A stretch of 64,000 bases of DNA from Leeuwenhoekiella blandensis MED217 (GCF_000152985.1 NZ_CH672395.1:62001-126000); one strand, 5' to 3'; shown: positions 1 through 9,719, counted from the stretch's first letter. Made by a program: numbers and translations. The notes: a model not told the origin generated them from the sequence alone.

Positions 1-24
1 TTAAACGAAGAGGATAACACAACA

Positions 25-1710
25 ATGAACAGTAACCTTAATAATCATATTCCTAAATCAAGTTTTTATAGCATAAGAGCGTTTGCTTTTGCAATGATTA
101 TTGCTTTTTTAAGCGCATTTAATGTGCAAGCGCAGCAGGTAAAAGGAGCAGTTGACACCACGTCAATTCGTATTGGCGAGCAAATCACTTATGAGTTTCA
201 GGTAGAAGCAGATTCTACAGATCTTGTGATGTTTCCTGAAGGGCAAACCTTTCAGCCTTTAGAAATGATCGAAGCCTATCAGGTTGACACTTCGTACGCC
301 GGTGCAAAGATGAACTTGATCAAACGCTATGGGCTAACTCAGTTTGATAGCGGATCGTATACGATTCCACGTCAGGTTGTGTCAATAAACCAACAACCCT
401 TTTATACAGATTCGGTTGCGATCGAGGTGAACAATGTAGTGGTCGACACGACCAAACAAGGCCTTTACGATATTAAAGACATTGTTGCTGTAGAACGCGC
501 AACCAGTAAATTCTGGGAATATTTACTGTACTTTTTATTGCTTGCTGCGATAATAGGTGGATTCTTATTTTTTATTATTCGACGCAGTCGTAAAAAAGCA
601 GCAGCAGAGCAAAAGCTTCCGCCGTTTGAGCAGGCATTATTTTCATTAAAACAACTTGACGAAGAGTATAAAGAACCGGCGCGAGGTATTGATGAGCGCG
701 ATATGACCAAGGCGTACTATTCAAAACTTACAGACATTGTAAGAAGATATCTTGATGAAGAGGTTTATGACCGTTCGATGGAAAGTACTTCTTCAGAATT
801 GATCGAGCGTTTAATGCTCGAAAAGCAGGAAGGCAAAATTGACTTGAGCAAAGAAACCATTCTTAAGTTAGACCAAATCCTAAAGCGTGCCGATCTTACC
901 AAGTTTGCTCGTACGTCTCCGGGAACCGGCCAGGCTGAAGCAGATCGTCTGGTTGCTGAAGAGATCGTAAAAGAAACCAAAGAAGCGATCCCGCCGCCTA
1001 CAGAAGAAGAATTGATGCGAGATGCGGCTTATCGTGAAGCCTTGGCAAAGCGTCGCAAGCGCAAGCTTATTTTAACTTCGGTACTTGGAGTTTTTGGAAT
1101 TTTAGTGATCGCTACAGGAATTTTAATCGCTACCAAAGGTTTTGATTTTGTAAAAGATAATTTCATCGGGCATCCTTCAAAAGATTTGCTTGAAAGTGAT
1201 TGGGTACGCAGTGAGTATGGTTATCCTCCGGTGATCATCAGTACGCCGCGTATTTTAGAGCGTGACGAGATCGCTTTGCCAGATTCGCTCAAGCAACAGA
1301 TGGATATGAGCACCTTTACCTACGGAAGCTTGATTGACGACTTTTATGTGGTGGTAAATAATACCCGCTTTGGCGGAAAAAATGAAGCTAATTTAGAAGC
1401 TTCGGCGCAAGGATTCATCAGTACGATTGAAGCCAACGGTGCAAAAAACCTGATCGTTAAAACCGAAAAATACACCACGCCCGAAGGAACTGAAGGTTTA
1501 CGCGTTTACGGAACAGGTGATTTCCCAGAAACCTTGAATAAAGACGAATTCAGTAAAGGAGCATATGAGATGCTTTTATTTACGGCTCCGGGTGTCTTGC
1601 AGCAAATTTTAGTAGCCCATCGTGAAGATGATACCTATGCAAAAGAGATGAGCGCGCGCATTATAAATTCAGTAGAACTTCAAAAATCTGTACCTACCGA
1701 TGTTAAGTAA
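25..1710 (+). CDS. BatD-like membrane protein opening the bat operon
   Basis: A 561-residue envelope protein with an N-terminal signal peptide (about residues 17-37, cleavage near VQA-QQ), a beta-rich periplasmic part resembling the N-terminus of BatD proteins, one membrane span near residues 164-187, a charged cytoplasmic region, a second span near 346-368 and a C-terminal periplasmic part. It opens the visible bat gene cluster and its end overlaps the next gene by 11 nt, so the two are translationally coupled. The first 24 nt of the window may hold the end of an upstream gene (a reading frame ending KRRG-stop at 15-17); in related genomes a DUF58 gene and moxR lie there, but they are outside the window. 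The exact function is not known. Membership of the Bat system is inferred from position and from the BatD-like first domain. Confidence 0.8.
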   Translation: MNSNLNNHIPKSSFYSIRAFAFAMIIAFLSAFNVQAQQVKGAVDTTSIRIGEQITYEFQVEADSTDLVMFPEGQTFQPLEMIEAYQVDTSYAGAKMNLIKRYGLTQFDSGSYTIPRQVVSINQQPFYTDSVAIEVNNVVVDTTKQGLYDIKDIVAVERATSKFWEYLLYFLLLAAIIGGFLFFIIRRSRKKAAAEQKLPPFEQALFSLKQLDEEYKEPARGIDERDMTKAYYSKLTDIVRRYLDEEVYDRSMESTSSELIERLMLEKQEGKIDLSKETILKLDQILKRADLTKFARTSPGTGQAEADRLVAEEIVKETKEAIPPPTEEELMRDAAYREALAKRRKRKLILTSVLGVFGILVIATGILIATKGFDFVKDNFIGHPSKDLLESDWVRSEYGYPPVIISTPRILERDEIALPDSLKQQMDMSTFTYGSLIDDFYVVVNNTRFGGKNEANLEASAQGFISTIEANGAKNLIVKTEKYTTPEGTEGLRVYGTGDFPETLNKDEFSKGAYEMLLFTAPGVLQQILVAHREDDTYAKEMSARIINSVELQKSVPTDVK

Positions 1711-2704
1711 TTTTGAATTTCAAAGTCCTGAATTTTTCTGGTTGTTCCTCCTGCTTCCGGTAGTTGCAGTGTGGTATTTCTTTAAACGAAATAAGCTCAC
1801 GGCTCAGGTTAAACTTTCGAGTTTAAAGGGATTTAAAGCAGGCAGCGGTTTGCTGGCAAAATTCCGTCCCGTTTTATTCGTTTTACGTCTGTTGGCATTA
1901 GCCTGTTTGATCACAGCTTTGGCGCGGCCGCGCAACGTTGATGTTTCTACTCGAACAAACACCACACGCGGAATTGACATTGTGATCGCCATTGATGTTT
2001 CGGCGAGTATGTTGGCGCGTGACCTAAAACCTAATCGTCTTGAGGCGCTTAAAGAGGTGGCTTCACAGTTTATTGCAGATCGCCCTAGCGACCGAATTGG
2101 TCTCGTAGAATATGCGGGAGAGAGTTACACGAGAACGCCTATTACCAGCGATAAAAGTATTGTGTTGAGTTCGCTTAATGATATTCAATATAATAGCATT
2201 ATCGAGGGTGGTACTGCGATAGGAATGGGATTGGCGACTTCGGTAAACCGCTTAAAAGACAGTAGGGCAAAAAGCAAGGTGATCATTTTGATGACTGATG
2301 GTGTGAATAACGCCGGATTTATAGAGCCGAGTACCGCGAGTGAATTGGCTCAGGAATTTGGGATCAAAGTCTACACCATAGGTCTGGGAACTAACGGTAC
2401 AGCGCTTTCTCCTGTTGCTTTACGCCCTGACGGAAGTTTTCAATATGGAAGCATTCCTGTTGAAATTGATGAAGCCTTGCTGCAAGAGATCGCAGATAAA
2501 ACCGGCGGACTTTATTTTAGAGCGACCGATAATGAATCTTTAGAGGAGATTTATGCCGAAATCAACAAGCTTGAAAAAACAGATGTTGAAGAGTTTAAGT
2601 ATACCAATTATGAGGAGAAATTCAGACCGCTGGTTATTCTGGCAGGTTTGCTTTTGTTGTTTGAATTGCTGTTGAGGTATACGGTGTTTAGAAGTTTTGT
2701 TTAA
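1700..2704 (+). CDS. batA: BatA, VWA-domain membrane protein
   Basis: A 334-residue von Willebrand factor A protein anchored by membrane spans at the N-terminus (two, about residues 10-28 and 55-78) and C-terminus (about 308-330). The MIDAS metal site is visible as DVSASM (about residue 99-104), with the later LMTDG segment. BatA and BatB are the paired VWA proteins of the Bacteroides aerotolerance cluster and are thought to act in the inner membrane, probably as metal-dependent adhesion modules working with a MoxR ATPase. The gene starts inside the previous one (11-nt overlap) and is followed by batB after 30 nt. The family assignment is secure; the molecular role in the cell is still poorly defined. 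Confidence 0.9.
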   Translation: MLSNFEFQSPEFFWLFLLLPVVAVWYFFKRNKLTAQVKLSSLKGFKAGSGLLAKFRPVLFVLRLLALACLITALARPRNVDVSTRTNTTRGIDIVIAIDVSASMLARDLKPNRLEALKEVASQFIADRPSDRIGLVEYAGESYTRTPITSDKSIVLSSLNDIQYNSIIEGGTAIGMGLATSVNRLKDSRAKSKVIILMTDGVNNAGFIEPSTASELAQEFGIKVYTIGLGTNGTALSPVALRPDGSFQYGSIPVEIDEALLQEIADKTGGLYFRATDNESLEEIYAEINKLEKTDVEEFKYTNYEEKFRPLVILAGLLLLFELLLRYTVFRSFV

Positions 2705-2734
2705 AATATAGATTGAATACTAAATAGTTAATTT

Positions 2735-3784
2735 GTGTATTTACTAGAAGAAAAAATATGGTTTTGGGCGTTGCTGGCAATTCCGGTAGTGGTACTGCTT
2801 TACTTTGCAGTCACCCTTTGGAAACGCAGTGCGCAAAAACGCTTTGTGACCAACCGTGAATTGTTGGGAAAATTAACGCCGCAGCGTTCGGTTTTTAAAC
2901 CGGTGTTGAAGCTTATCGTTTTATGTCTCTCTTTGGCCTGTATGGCCGTGGCTTTGGTAAATCCAAAGATCGGTACCAAATTAGAGACGGTAAAGCGGGA
3001 AGGTGTTGACGTAGTCTTTGCGGTTGATGTTTCCAAAAGTATGGATGCTGAAGATATCGCTCCCAGCCGAATTGATAAAGCAAAACAACTCGTTACACAG
3101 ATCATCAACAATTTAGGCAGTGACCGTGTGGGGATTATTGCTTATGCAGGAAGTGCTTATCCACAATTGCCCATCACTACAGATTACAGCAGTGCCAAGA
3201 TGTTCCTCAACGCGATGAATACCGATATGCTATCGAGCCAGGGAACAGCCATAAGAGATGCGATTGAGCTGGCAAAAACCTACTATAATGATGAGGAGCA
3301 GACCAATAGAGTTTTAGTGATTATTTCTGATGGAGAAGATCACGCTGGTGAAGTAGCTTCTATTGCAGAATCGGCTACAGAGCAAGGCATTCGCATTTTT
3401 ACCATTGGTGTAGGTTCAGAAGCGGGAGATCGTATTCCTATTAAAAGAAATGGTGTTGTTCAGTCGTATAAAAAAGATCAGAATGGAGAGACGGTGATCA
3501 CTAAGCTAGATCCGGCAACGCTTCAGGAGATCGCAGCTGAGGCTGATGGTGAATACATCAATGGGAACAGTACGCAAGAAGTCGTTGACAAAATGGCTTC
3601 CGCTTTAAATCAAATGGATAAAAAAGAATTTGAAGCCAAGCAATTTGCCGATTTTAAAGACCAGTTTCAGTGGTTTGTTGCTGCGGCACTATTCTTGCTA
3701 ATTATAGATGTGTTCTTGCTGGAGCGTAAAACGGCCTGGGTGAGAAAACTGAATCTATTCAATGAAAATAAGTCTAAATCTTAA
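2735..3784 (+). CDS. batB: BatB, VWA-domain membrane protein
   Basis: A 349-residue VWA protein, paralogous to the preceding BatA. It has N-terminal membrane spans (about residues 7-27 and 55-75), a MIDAS motif DVSKSM near residue 98, the second site IISDGEDH near 191 and a C-terminal span near 310-328. The start is GTG at 2735; no in-frame ATG lies close upstream, and the encoded start MYLLEEKIWFW fits the membrane-entry pattern of BatB proteins. The gene sits 30 nt after batA and 11 nt before the batC ATG, so it belongs to the same transcript. In the family model BatA and BatB form a membrane complex with BatC and BatE. Confidence 0.9.
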   Translation: MYLLEEKIWFWALLAIPVVVLLYFAVTLWKRSAQKRFVTNRELLGKLTPQRSVFKPVLKLIVLCLSLACMAVALVNPKIGTKLETVKREGVDVVFAVDVSKSMDAEDIAPSRIDKAKQLVTQIINNLGSDRVGIIAYAGSAYPQLPITTDYSSAKMFLNAMNTDMLSSQGTAIRDAIELAKTYYNDEEQTNRVLVIISDGEDHAGEVASIAESATEQGIRIFTIGVGSEAGDRIPIKRNGVVQSYKKDQNGETVITKLDPATLQEIAAEADGEYINGNSTQEVVDKMASALNQMDKKEFEAKQFADFKDQFQWFVAAALFLLIIDVFLLERKTAWVRKLNLFNENKSKS

Positions 3785-3795
3785 TCTTTTTGAAG

Positions 3796-4653
3796 ATGAA
3801 GAATTTTATAAATAACCTTTTAAGCTTGACCTTTATTTTGGTTACCGGTGTGGTGTTTGCGCAAAGCGAAAAACCCGATCCGGCTATTTTGGAGGCACAG
3901 GATTTTGTAGCAGAAGCTAACGATGAGTTTGCCTCAAATGAGTTTGCAGCGGCAGAATCTGCCTATCGAAAAGCGGTAGCCAAAGATCCTGCAAATGCGG
4001 CAGCCAAATACAATATGGGTAATAATTACTACCGAAACAAAAAATATGGTGAGGGAATGAATCGCTATATTCAGGCAGCTGAGGTAGCCCAAACAAAGGC
4101 TGAAAAACATAAGGCGTTTCACAATCTTGGGAATGCATTTTATCAACAAAAGGATTACAAAAAAGCAGTTGAAGCGTATAAAAATGCATTGCGCAACGAT
4201 CCTACCGATGAAGAAACACGTTATAATCTAGCGCTTGCTAAAAAGGAAGAAGAGAAAAACGGCGGTGGCGGCGGTGATGATGAGAATGAAGATGAAAATC
4301 AAGACCAAAACGAAGATCAAAAAGATCAGGATGGTGAAGGTGATGATAAAGAAAGCGATGACGGCAAGCCTAAAGATCAAGACGATCAGGGAGATGAAAA
4401 GAAAGATCAGGGCGATGAAAATAAGGACGATAAAGGCAAGCCCGAAGACAAAGATGGTGATCAAAAAGATCAAGGTAAAGATGGCGATAAGGAGAAAGAA
4501 CAACAACAGCCAAAACCCGGTCAAGGTCAGTTGTCTCCTCAGCAAGTAAAGAGTTTGCTGGAAGCGATGAAAAACGAAGAGAATAAAGTTCAGGATAAGA
4601 TCAATGCTCAAAAAGTTAAAGGAGCAAAGGTGAAAACCGATAAGGACTGGTAA
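3796..4653 (+). CDS. batC: BatC, TPR protein with long acidic-lysine tail
   Basis: Secreted or membrane-tethered TPR protein of 285 residues. A signal peptide covers about residues 1-23 (ending VFAQS). Two to three tetratricopeptide repeats follow (about 45-150, with the pattern AAKYNMGNNYY and KAFHNLGNAFYQ). A highly charged Asp/Lys/Gln/Glu-rich stretch runs from about 155 to 240, ending in a short Gln/Pro-rich C-terminal part. TPRs of BatC are thought to scaffold the Bat complex. A TTG two codons upstream (3790) is also in frame; the ATG at 3796 is preferred. The low-complexity segment creates long open frames on both strands that are not genes. Confidence 0.87.
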   Translation: MKNFINNLLSLTFILVTGVVFAQSEKPDPAILEAQDFVAEANDEFASNEFAAAESAYRKAVAKDPANAAAKYNMGNNYYRNKKYGEGMNRYIQAAEVAQTKAEKHKAFHNLGNAFYQQKDYKKAVEAYKNALRNDPTDEETRYNLALAKKEEEKNGGGGGDDENEDENQDQNEDQKDQDGEGDDKESDDGKPKDQDDQGDEKKDQGDENKDDKGKPEDKDGDQKDQGKDGDKEKEQQQPKPGQGQLSPQQVKSLLEAMKNEENKVQDKINAQKVKGAKVKTDKDW

Positions 4654-4693
4654 TTTTAGAGACCAGTATCACGTAAAAAAAGCAGAAGTTACA

Positions 4694-6442
4694 ATGAAGA
4701 TGAAGCTAAAATTTTTGCTGATTGTTTTGTTTGCCGGGTTTAGCGCTTGGTCTCAGGTAGAATTTGATGCCGTTGTAAGCAAAGAAAAACTTGGCGTTAA
4801 TGAGCGTTTACGTGTTGATTTTGAAATGAATCAAGACGGCGATAACTTTAGACCGCCCAGTTTTCAAGGGTTTACGGTAGTAGGTGGTCCTAACCAATCC
4901 ATCAGTAAACAGTGGATTAACGGTAAAGCGAGTTTCTCTAAAACCTTCTCCTACTTTCTGCAGCCTAATGCTACAGGTACCTTAAAAATAGGCCAGGCCG
5001 AAATTGAGATCGACGGGACGGTGTATAAAACGATTCCTATAGAGATCACCGTGACCGGCGCGGTCGAAAAACCCAAAGATCCTAATGATCCTGTCGCCGC
5101 AGCAGAAGATAATGTGCATCTGGTTGCTGAGGTTTCTAAAAATGATCCTTATTTAAACGAGGCGTTTACGGTTGTTTATAAGCTGTATGTAAGTCGGGAA
5201 ACTGCAGTAAATGGCTGGAACGAACTCGACGCACCTAAGTTTGCAGATTTCTGGAGTCAGAGTATAGATGAGAAACAATTTAAAGTGTATGATGGTTCGT
5301 ATGACGGTAAACCCTATCGCTATGTGATCTTGAGAAGAACGCTGCTTTATCCTCAAAAAACAGGAGAGCTTACCATCGAGCCATTGGCGTTGAATATCAA
5401 TGTGGAAGCGCCAACCAATCGCAGAGATATTTTTGGAATGCGCATCACAAGACCGGCAAAAATTACGGTTACCGCGCCCACCCGAAAAGTCAATGTAAAA
5501 GCCTTACCGGAAGACGGGAAGCCCGAGAATTTTAGCGGAGCGGTAGGAAACTTTGATTTTGATGTTGTAGCCAGTAAAACGAAACTCGACGCACAAGAGG
5601 CACTAGATCTTACATTAACTGCAAAAGGAAATGGGAATCTAAAACTCTTCACGCTACCAAAGCCTAAATTGCCAAGTGCACTTGAAGTATATGAGCCCGA
5701 AAACGAGCAGGACGTTCGTGTTTCACTTAATGGGATGGCAGGTTCTAACAGCGCACGTTATACGATAGTTCCGCAGCAAAAGGGAAGCTATCCTATTCCG
5801 CCTATTCGCTTTTCTTATTTTGATCCTGCGACAGAGCAGTATAAAACGCTTAGCAGCGACGAGATCGTGATTGATGTAGAAAATGGTCCTGCAACTCTAG
5901 CGACTTCAGATAAGGCTGATAAAATCCCTGTGGAAGAAACCAAGCAATTTGCCTACATCAAATCTGATGCGAAACTGAAGCCGATGAATCAAGATCGATT
6001 TTTTGGTTCTACCGCATTCTGGAGTTTGTTGGTTACACCGGTGGTGTTGATTCCGTTAGCGATTTTATTCGGTCGTAAACGCAGAGCTTATCAAAATGAT
6101 GTGAAAGGAAATCGCTTACGCAAGGCCGATAAGTTGGCTCGAAAATACTTAGGCGATGCCAAAAAGAGTTTGGGCGATCAAACCGCTTTCTATTTAGCCT
6201 TAGAAAAGTGTTTGCATAATTATTTAAAAGCACGGTTGAATATTCAAACAAGTGAAATGAGTAAAGAGCGCATCAGCCAGTTGCTTCAGGATCGTGGTGT
6301 AACCGTAGAAACTACTGCGGCATTCCTGAAGCTCTTAGAAAGCTGCGAATTTGCGCGCTACACACCATCCAGCAGTGATGCTATGCAACACGATTATGAG
6401 CAGGCTTCTCGTGTAATTTCAGAAATAGATAAACAGTTATGA
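4694..6442 (+). CDS. batD: BatD, oxygen-tolerance family membrane protein
   Basis: A 582-residue protein with a signal peptide (residues 1-20, SAWSQ cleavage region), a long periplasmic beta-sandwich region containing BatD-type repeats (about 21-430) and a single membrane span near 441-462, followed by a cytoplasmic helical part rich in charged residues. BatD is the large periplasmic protein of the Bat cluster. The gene starts 40 nt after batC and its stop overlaps the batE start in an ATGA arrangement, typical of translational coupling. The sequence is full length for the family, and no frameshift was seen. Identification rests on both domain architecture and operon position. Confidence 0.88.
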   Translation: MKMKLKFLLIVLFAGFSAWSQVEFDAVVSKEKLGVNERLRVDFEMNQDGDNFRPPSFQGFTVVGGPNQSISKQWINGKASFSKTFSYFLQPNATGTLKIGQAEIEIDGTVYKTIPIEITVTGAVEKPKDPNDPVAAAEDNVHLVAEVSKNDPYLNEAFTVVYKLYVSRETAVNGWNELDAPKFADFWSQSIDEKQFKVYDGSYDGKPYRYVILRRTLLYPQKTGELTIEPLALNINVEAPTNRRDIFGMRITRPAKITVTAPTRKVNVKALPEDGKPENFSGAVGNFDFDVVASKTKLDAQEALDLTLTAKGNGNLKLFTLPKPKLPSALEVYEPENEQDVRVSLNGMAGSNSARYTIVPQQKGSYPIPPIRFSYFDPATEQYKTLSSDEIVIDVENGPATLATSDKADKIPVEETKQFAYIKSDAKLKPMNQDRFFGSTAFWSLLVTPVVLIPLAILFGRKRRAYQNDVKGNRLRKADKLARKYLGDAKKSLGDQTAFYLALEKCLHNYLKARLNIQTSEMSKERISQLLQDRGVTVETTAAFLKLLESCEFARYTPSSSDAMQHDYEQASRVISEIDKQL

Positions 6443-7212
6443 AAACAATGATAAGATCAAGCTATCGTTTTGTAATTCTTGTGCTGTTTATGGCTTCGCT
6501 GAGCTTAAATGCACAAACGCCACAGCAGCTTTTTGAAACCGGAAACTCGCAGTATGCGCAGAATAATTTTGAGGAAGCTATCAAGAATTACGAGAAAGTT
6601 CTCGATTCTGGTTACGAGTCGGCGGCTGTTTATTATAATTTGGCTAATGCCAATTATAAACTCAATCGTATTGCACCAAGCGTTTATAATTATGAAAAAG
6701 CGCTAGCACTCAAGCCTAATGATAAAGAGATCAAGAATAATCTGGAGTTTGCACAAAACATGACCATTGACGCCATAACGCCGTTGCCAGAAAATACTTT
6801 TAAAAGATGGTGGAATCAATTGCTTCATATTTTCTCTCTAGACGGTTGGGCGATCGTTACTGTGGTGTGCATGCTGCTTTTTGCCTTGAGTTTTATCATT
6901 TATTACTTCGGGAAAACTACGGCTTTAAAACGTGGCTTTTTTACTACGTCTTTTGTGGCTTTGGGGTTAGGATTGTTGAGTCTTGCTCTGGCGTTTCAGG
7001 CGCAGTCTAATGAAAAAAACAAACAGTTTGCTATTGTTTTTTCAGCAGAAGCTGAAATTAAAAGCGAGCCTAATTTAGCCAGCGAGGAGGCTTTCGTTTT
7101 ACATGAAGGAACCAAAGTTCGCGTGCTGGAAACCGAAGGCGATTGGCAAATGATTCGGCTGGCAGATGGTAAAGAAGGTTGGATTCCTGCAACCGATATC
7201 AAAATCTTATAA
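6439..7212 (+). CDS. batE: BatE, TPR plus SH3-like membrane protein
   Basis: A 257-residue protein with a signal peptide (ending SLNAQ), TPR units (about residues 28-100), two adjoining membrane spans (about 133-155 and 163-185) and a C-terminal bacterial SH3-like domain (about 195-257, with the pattern VRVLETEGDWQMIRL and GWIPATDI). This TPR-TM-SH3 architecture is the usual one for BatE in Flavobacteria. It overlaps batD by 4 nt and ends the operon. The SH3 domain suggests contact with peptidoglycan or periplasmic protein ligands, which is an inference from the domain class. Confidence 0.88.
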   Translation: MKTMIRSSYRFVILVLFMASLSLNAQTPQQLFETGNSQYAQNNFEEAIKNYEKVLDSGYESAAVYYNLANANYKLNRIAPSVYNYEKALALKPNDKEIKNNLEFAQNMTIDAITPLPENTFKRWWNQLLHIFSLDGWAIVTVVCMLLFALSFIIYYFGKTTALKRGFFTTSFVALGLGLLSLALAFQAQSNEKNKQFAIVFSAEAEIKSEPNLASEEAFVLHEGTKVRVLETEGDWQMIRLADGKEGWIPATDIKIL

Positions 7213-7240
7213 AAGAGCGTAAAACGCTTGTTTTATTTGG
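7213..7240 (+). terminator. weak terminator-like hairpin after bat operon
   Basis: AGCGT (7216-7220) pairs with ACGCT (7224-7228) across a 3-nt loop and is followed by a T-rich run. The stem is short, so termination here is only suggested. The rest of the space to 7423 shows no gene or recognised element. Confidence 0.4.
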
Positions 7241-7423
7241 GTTATGTTGATTCTGAAACACATCTGCCCAAGATATTCCTGTATCCAAATTGGATTTTTT
7301 AGTTTAAGAGAGCTACATAATTTCTATTTTTAGAATCTCTTTAAGAGATAAAGACCGATGTAAGGCTTAGTTTATATAATTTTAAGCGGGCTATGGTCTG
7401 ACTTTTAACTGAAAACAATTACT

Positions 7424-8053
7424 ATGGATATTAAAAAGATTTTTCAAAACAACAAAGAATGGGTTCAGGAGCGCTTAGGTACCGAACCTGATTATTTCAA
7501 AAAGCTTTCTGAGGGGCAATCTCCAGAGATCCTGTACATAGGCTGTAGTGACAGCCGTGTATCTTCTGAAGAGCTTATGGGAGTAGGACCCGGTGACGTT
7601 TTTGTACACCGTAATATTGCCAATATGGTACCGAATACTGACCTTAATTCTATGTCTGTAATCAACTATGCGGTAGAACACCTAAAGGTTAAACACGTAG
7701 TGGTTTGTGGTCATTATTACTGTGGAGGCGTGAAGGCGGCTATGCAGTCTTCAGATCTTGGTTTATTGAATCCCTGGTTAAGAAACATTAGAGATGTTTA
7801 TAGAATTCATAAAGAGGAATTAAGCCTTATTCAAGACGAGGAAGAGCGTTACAAAAAGTTTGTTGAGCTCAATGTTCAAGAGCAGTGTGTGAACGTGATC
7901 AAGACGGCAGATGTGCAAAAGGCGATACGTAACCGCAATCTTACAGTGCACGGCTGGGTATTTGACATCCATTCTGGAAAGCTAATAGATCTAAAAATAG
8001 ATTTTGATGCGATCCTAGAACATATAATGGAGATCTATAGATTAGACGATTAA
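7424..8053 (+). CDS. beta-class carbonic anhydrase
   Basis: A 209-residue beta-carbonic anhydrase, which interconverts CO2 and bicarbonate in the cytoplasm. The zinc ligands are visible in order: Cys with the catalytic Asp-Arg pair in CSDSRVS (about residues 41-47), then His and Cys in GHYYCGG (about 97-103). The length is normal for the family. The gene is followed by a strong hairpin and then by a SulP transporter gene on the same strand. SulP proteins are often encoded beside carbonic anhydrases, so the pair probably handles bicarbonate supply or pH balance; this role is inferred from the context. Confidence 0.93.
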   Translation: MDIKKIFQNNKEWVQERLGTEPDYFKKLSEGQSPEILYIGCSDSRVSSEELMGVGPGDVFVHRNIANMVPNTDLNSMSVINYAVEHLKVKHVVVCGHYYCGGVKAAMQSSDLGLLNPWLRNIRDVYRIHKEELSLIQDEEERYKKFVELNVQEQCVNVIKTADVQKAIRNRNLTVHGWVFDIHSGKLIDLKIDFDAILEHIMEIYRLDD

Positions 8054-8060
8054 AATTTAT

Positions 8061-8095
8061 AAAGCGTAAACACTTAGTGTTTACGCTTTCTTTTT
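8061..8095 (+). terminator. strong terminator between carbonic anhydrase and SulP
   Basis: A perfect 13-bp stem (8061-8073 with 8077-8089, loop TTA) is followed by TTCTTTTT-type sequence. It lies 7 nt after the carbonic anhydrase stop, so the SulP gene probably receives only read-through or has its own promoter. Confidence 0.8.
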
Positions 8096-8125
8096 ATTGA
8101 AAGGGTTAACCTAAAAACTAGAGCT

Positions 8126-9718
8126 ATGTTTAAACATTTAAAAAGTGATTTACCCGCAAGTATAGTTGTGTTTTTTGTCGCATTACCTTTATGCTTAGGT
8201 ATTGCTTTAGCTAGTGGCGCACCCTTATTTTCAGGACTTATCGCCGGTATCGTAGGTGGTATTGTCGTGGGTTCTTTAAGTGGATCGCACATTGGAGTTA
8301 GCGGTCCTGCTGCAGGATTATCTGCAATCGTTCTCGTTGCCATAACAACTTTGGGCGGGTATCAAAATTTATTGTTAGCAACAGTATTGGGCGGAGCTAT
8401 TCAGCTTGTATTTGGATTGCTAAAAGCAGGAATTATAGGTTATTATTTTCCTTCTTCTGTAATAAAAGGAATGCTTACCGGGATAGGTATTATTATCATA
8501 CTGAAACAGATTCCGCATTTTTTTGGTTACGATGCTGATCCGGAAGGCGATTGGGCTTTTTTTCAAGTTGATGGGGAGACCACCTTTTCTGAAATAGGTC
8601 GTGTCTTTAACGGGATAAGCCCCGGGGCCACGCTTATAGCCTGTACCGGTATGGCGGTTCTCATACTTTGGGATGCGGTTTTAAGCAAGAAAGGTCGTTT
8701 TTTTAAATTGGTACAAGGACCATTGGTTGCTGTGGTTTTGGGAATTGTATATTACCTCGCAACTCAGGATTCTGAAACGTGGGGCATATCAAAAGCGCAT
8801 TTGGTTAAAGTTCCGGTTCCTGATGATTTTAGTTCGTTTATCGGTCAGTTTACCTTTCCTAATTTTAAGGTTATTGGAGAACCTCAGGTTTGGATCACTG
8901 CGTTTACAATTGCACTGGTAGCAAGCTTAGAAACCCTGCTTTGTGTTGAGGCAACAGATAAATTAGATCCTAAAAAACGTACTACGCCTACTAATCGCGA
9001 ACTTTTTGCTCAGGGCGCGGGAAATATCGTTTCGGGAATGATAGGAGGTCTTCCGGTTACTCAGGTTATTGTGCGCAGTTCTGCAAATATGCAATCAGGT
9101 GGGCAAACCAAAATGGCTGCGATTATACACGGTTTTTTATTGTTAATCTCGATCATTCTTATTCCAAATATTTTAAACTTGATTCCCTTATCGGTATTGG
9201 CTGCAGTGCTTTTGCTTGTGGGGTATAAACTCGCAAAACCTGCTACCTTTAAGCGTATGTGGGTTTTAGGCTGGAAACAATTCATTCCCTTTATCATTAC
9301 CGTTTTGGGTATAGTGTTTACCGATTTGTTGATTGGTATAAGCCTCGGGCTGGGCGTAGGCATTGTGGTGATCTTGATAAAAAGCTATCAGAATTCTCAT
9401 TTTTTGCATTTGAGAAAAGAAGAGGAGACCGGAGTAGATGTGGTTAAAATGACCCTGGCTGAAGAAGTGACTTTTATAAATAAAGGAGCGATTATGAAAG
9501 AACTGAATAGGCTAGAGCCCAACACTTTTCTAGAAATAGATGTGCGAAAAACACAGTATCTAGATCAAGATATTATAGAGATCTTAGATGATTTTAGCTT
9601 TAGGGCCAAAGACAAAAATATCAATGTGGTTATCATTTCAGAGCGAGGTACTGTTGAGAACCCCGAGAGTTATGAAGAGTTTTTTAAGAGAGAAAAGCAT
9701 TACAAGCCCGTGTCTTAG
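8126..9718 (+). CDS. SulP-family anion transporter with STAS domain
   Basis: A 530-residue inner-membrane transporter. About 10-14 hydrophobic segments occupy residues 10-420, starting with the typical SulP opening (DLPASIVVFFVALPLCLGIA), and a C-terminal STAS domain covers about 440-525. SulP proteins move sulfate, bicarbonate or other anions. The adjacent carbonic anhydrase favours bicarbonate/Na+ symport over sulfate, but substrate specificity cannot be read from the sequence. The start ATG lies 31 nt after a terminator. The gene converges on the cvpA-like gene with only 1 nt between the stops. Confidence 0.87.
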   Translation: MFKHLKSDLPASIVVFFVALPLCLGIALASGAPLFSGLIAGIVGGIVVGSLSGSHIGVSGPAAGLSAIVLVAITTLGGYQNLLLATVLGGAIQLVFGLLKAGIIGYYFPSSVIKGMLTGIGIIIILKQIPHFFGYDADPEGDWAFFQVDGETTFSEIGRVFNGISPGATLIACTGMAVLILWDAVLSKKGRFFKLVQGPLVAVVLGIVYYLATQDSETWGISKAHLVKVPVPDDFSSFIGQFTFPNFKVIGEPQVWITAFTIALVASLETLLCVEATDKLDPKKRTTPTNRELFAQGAGNIVSGMIGGLPVTQVIVRSSANMQSGGQTKMAAIIHGFLLLISIILIPNILNLIPLSVLAAVLLLVGYKLAKPATFKRMWVLGWKQFIPFIITVLGIVFTDLLIGISLGLGVGIVVILIKSYQNSHFLHLRKEEETGVDVVKMTLAEEVTFINKGAIMKELNRLEPNTFLEIDVRKTQYLDQDIIEILDDFSFRAKDKNINVVIISERGTVENPESYEEFFKREKHYKPVS

Positions 9719-9719
9719 G

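Noticed and set aside
4228-4611. Long open frames on both strands across the batC tail
   Set aside because: They arise from the Asp/Lys-rich low-complexity codons of batC and encode unrealistic Ile/Leu/Phe or Lys/Met-rich strings.
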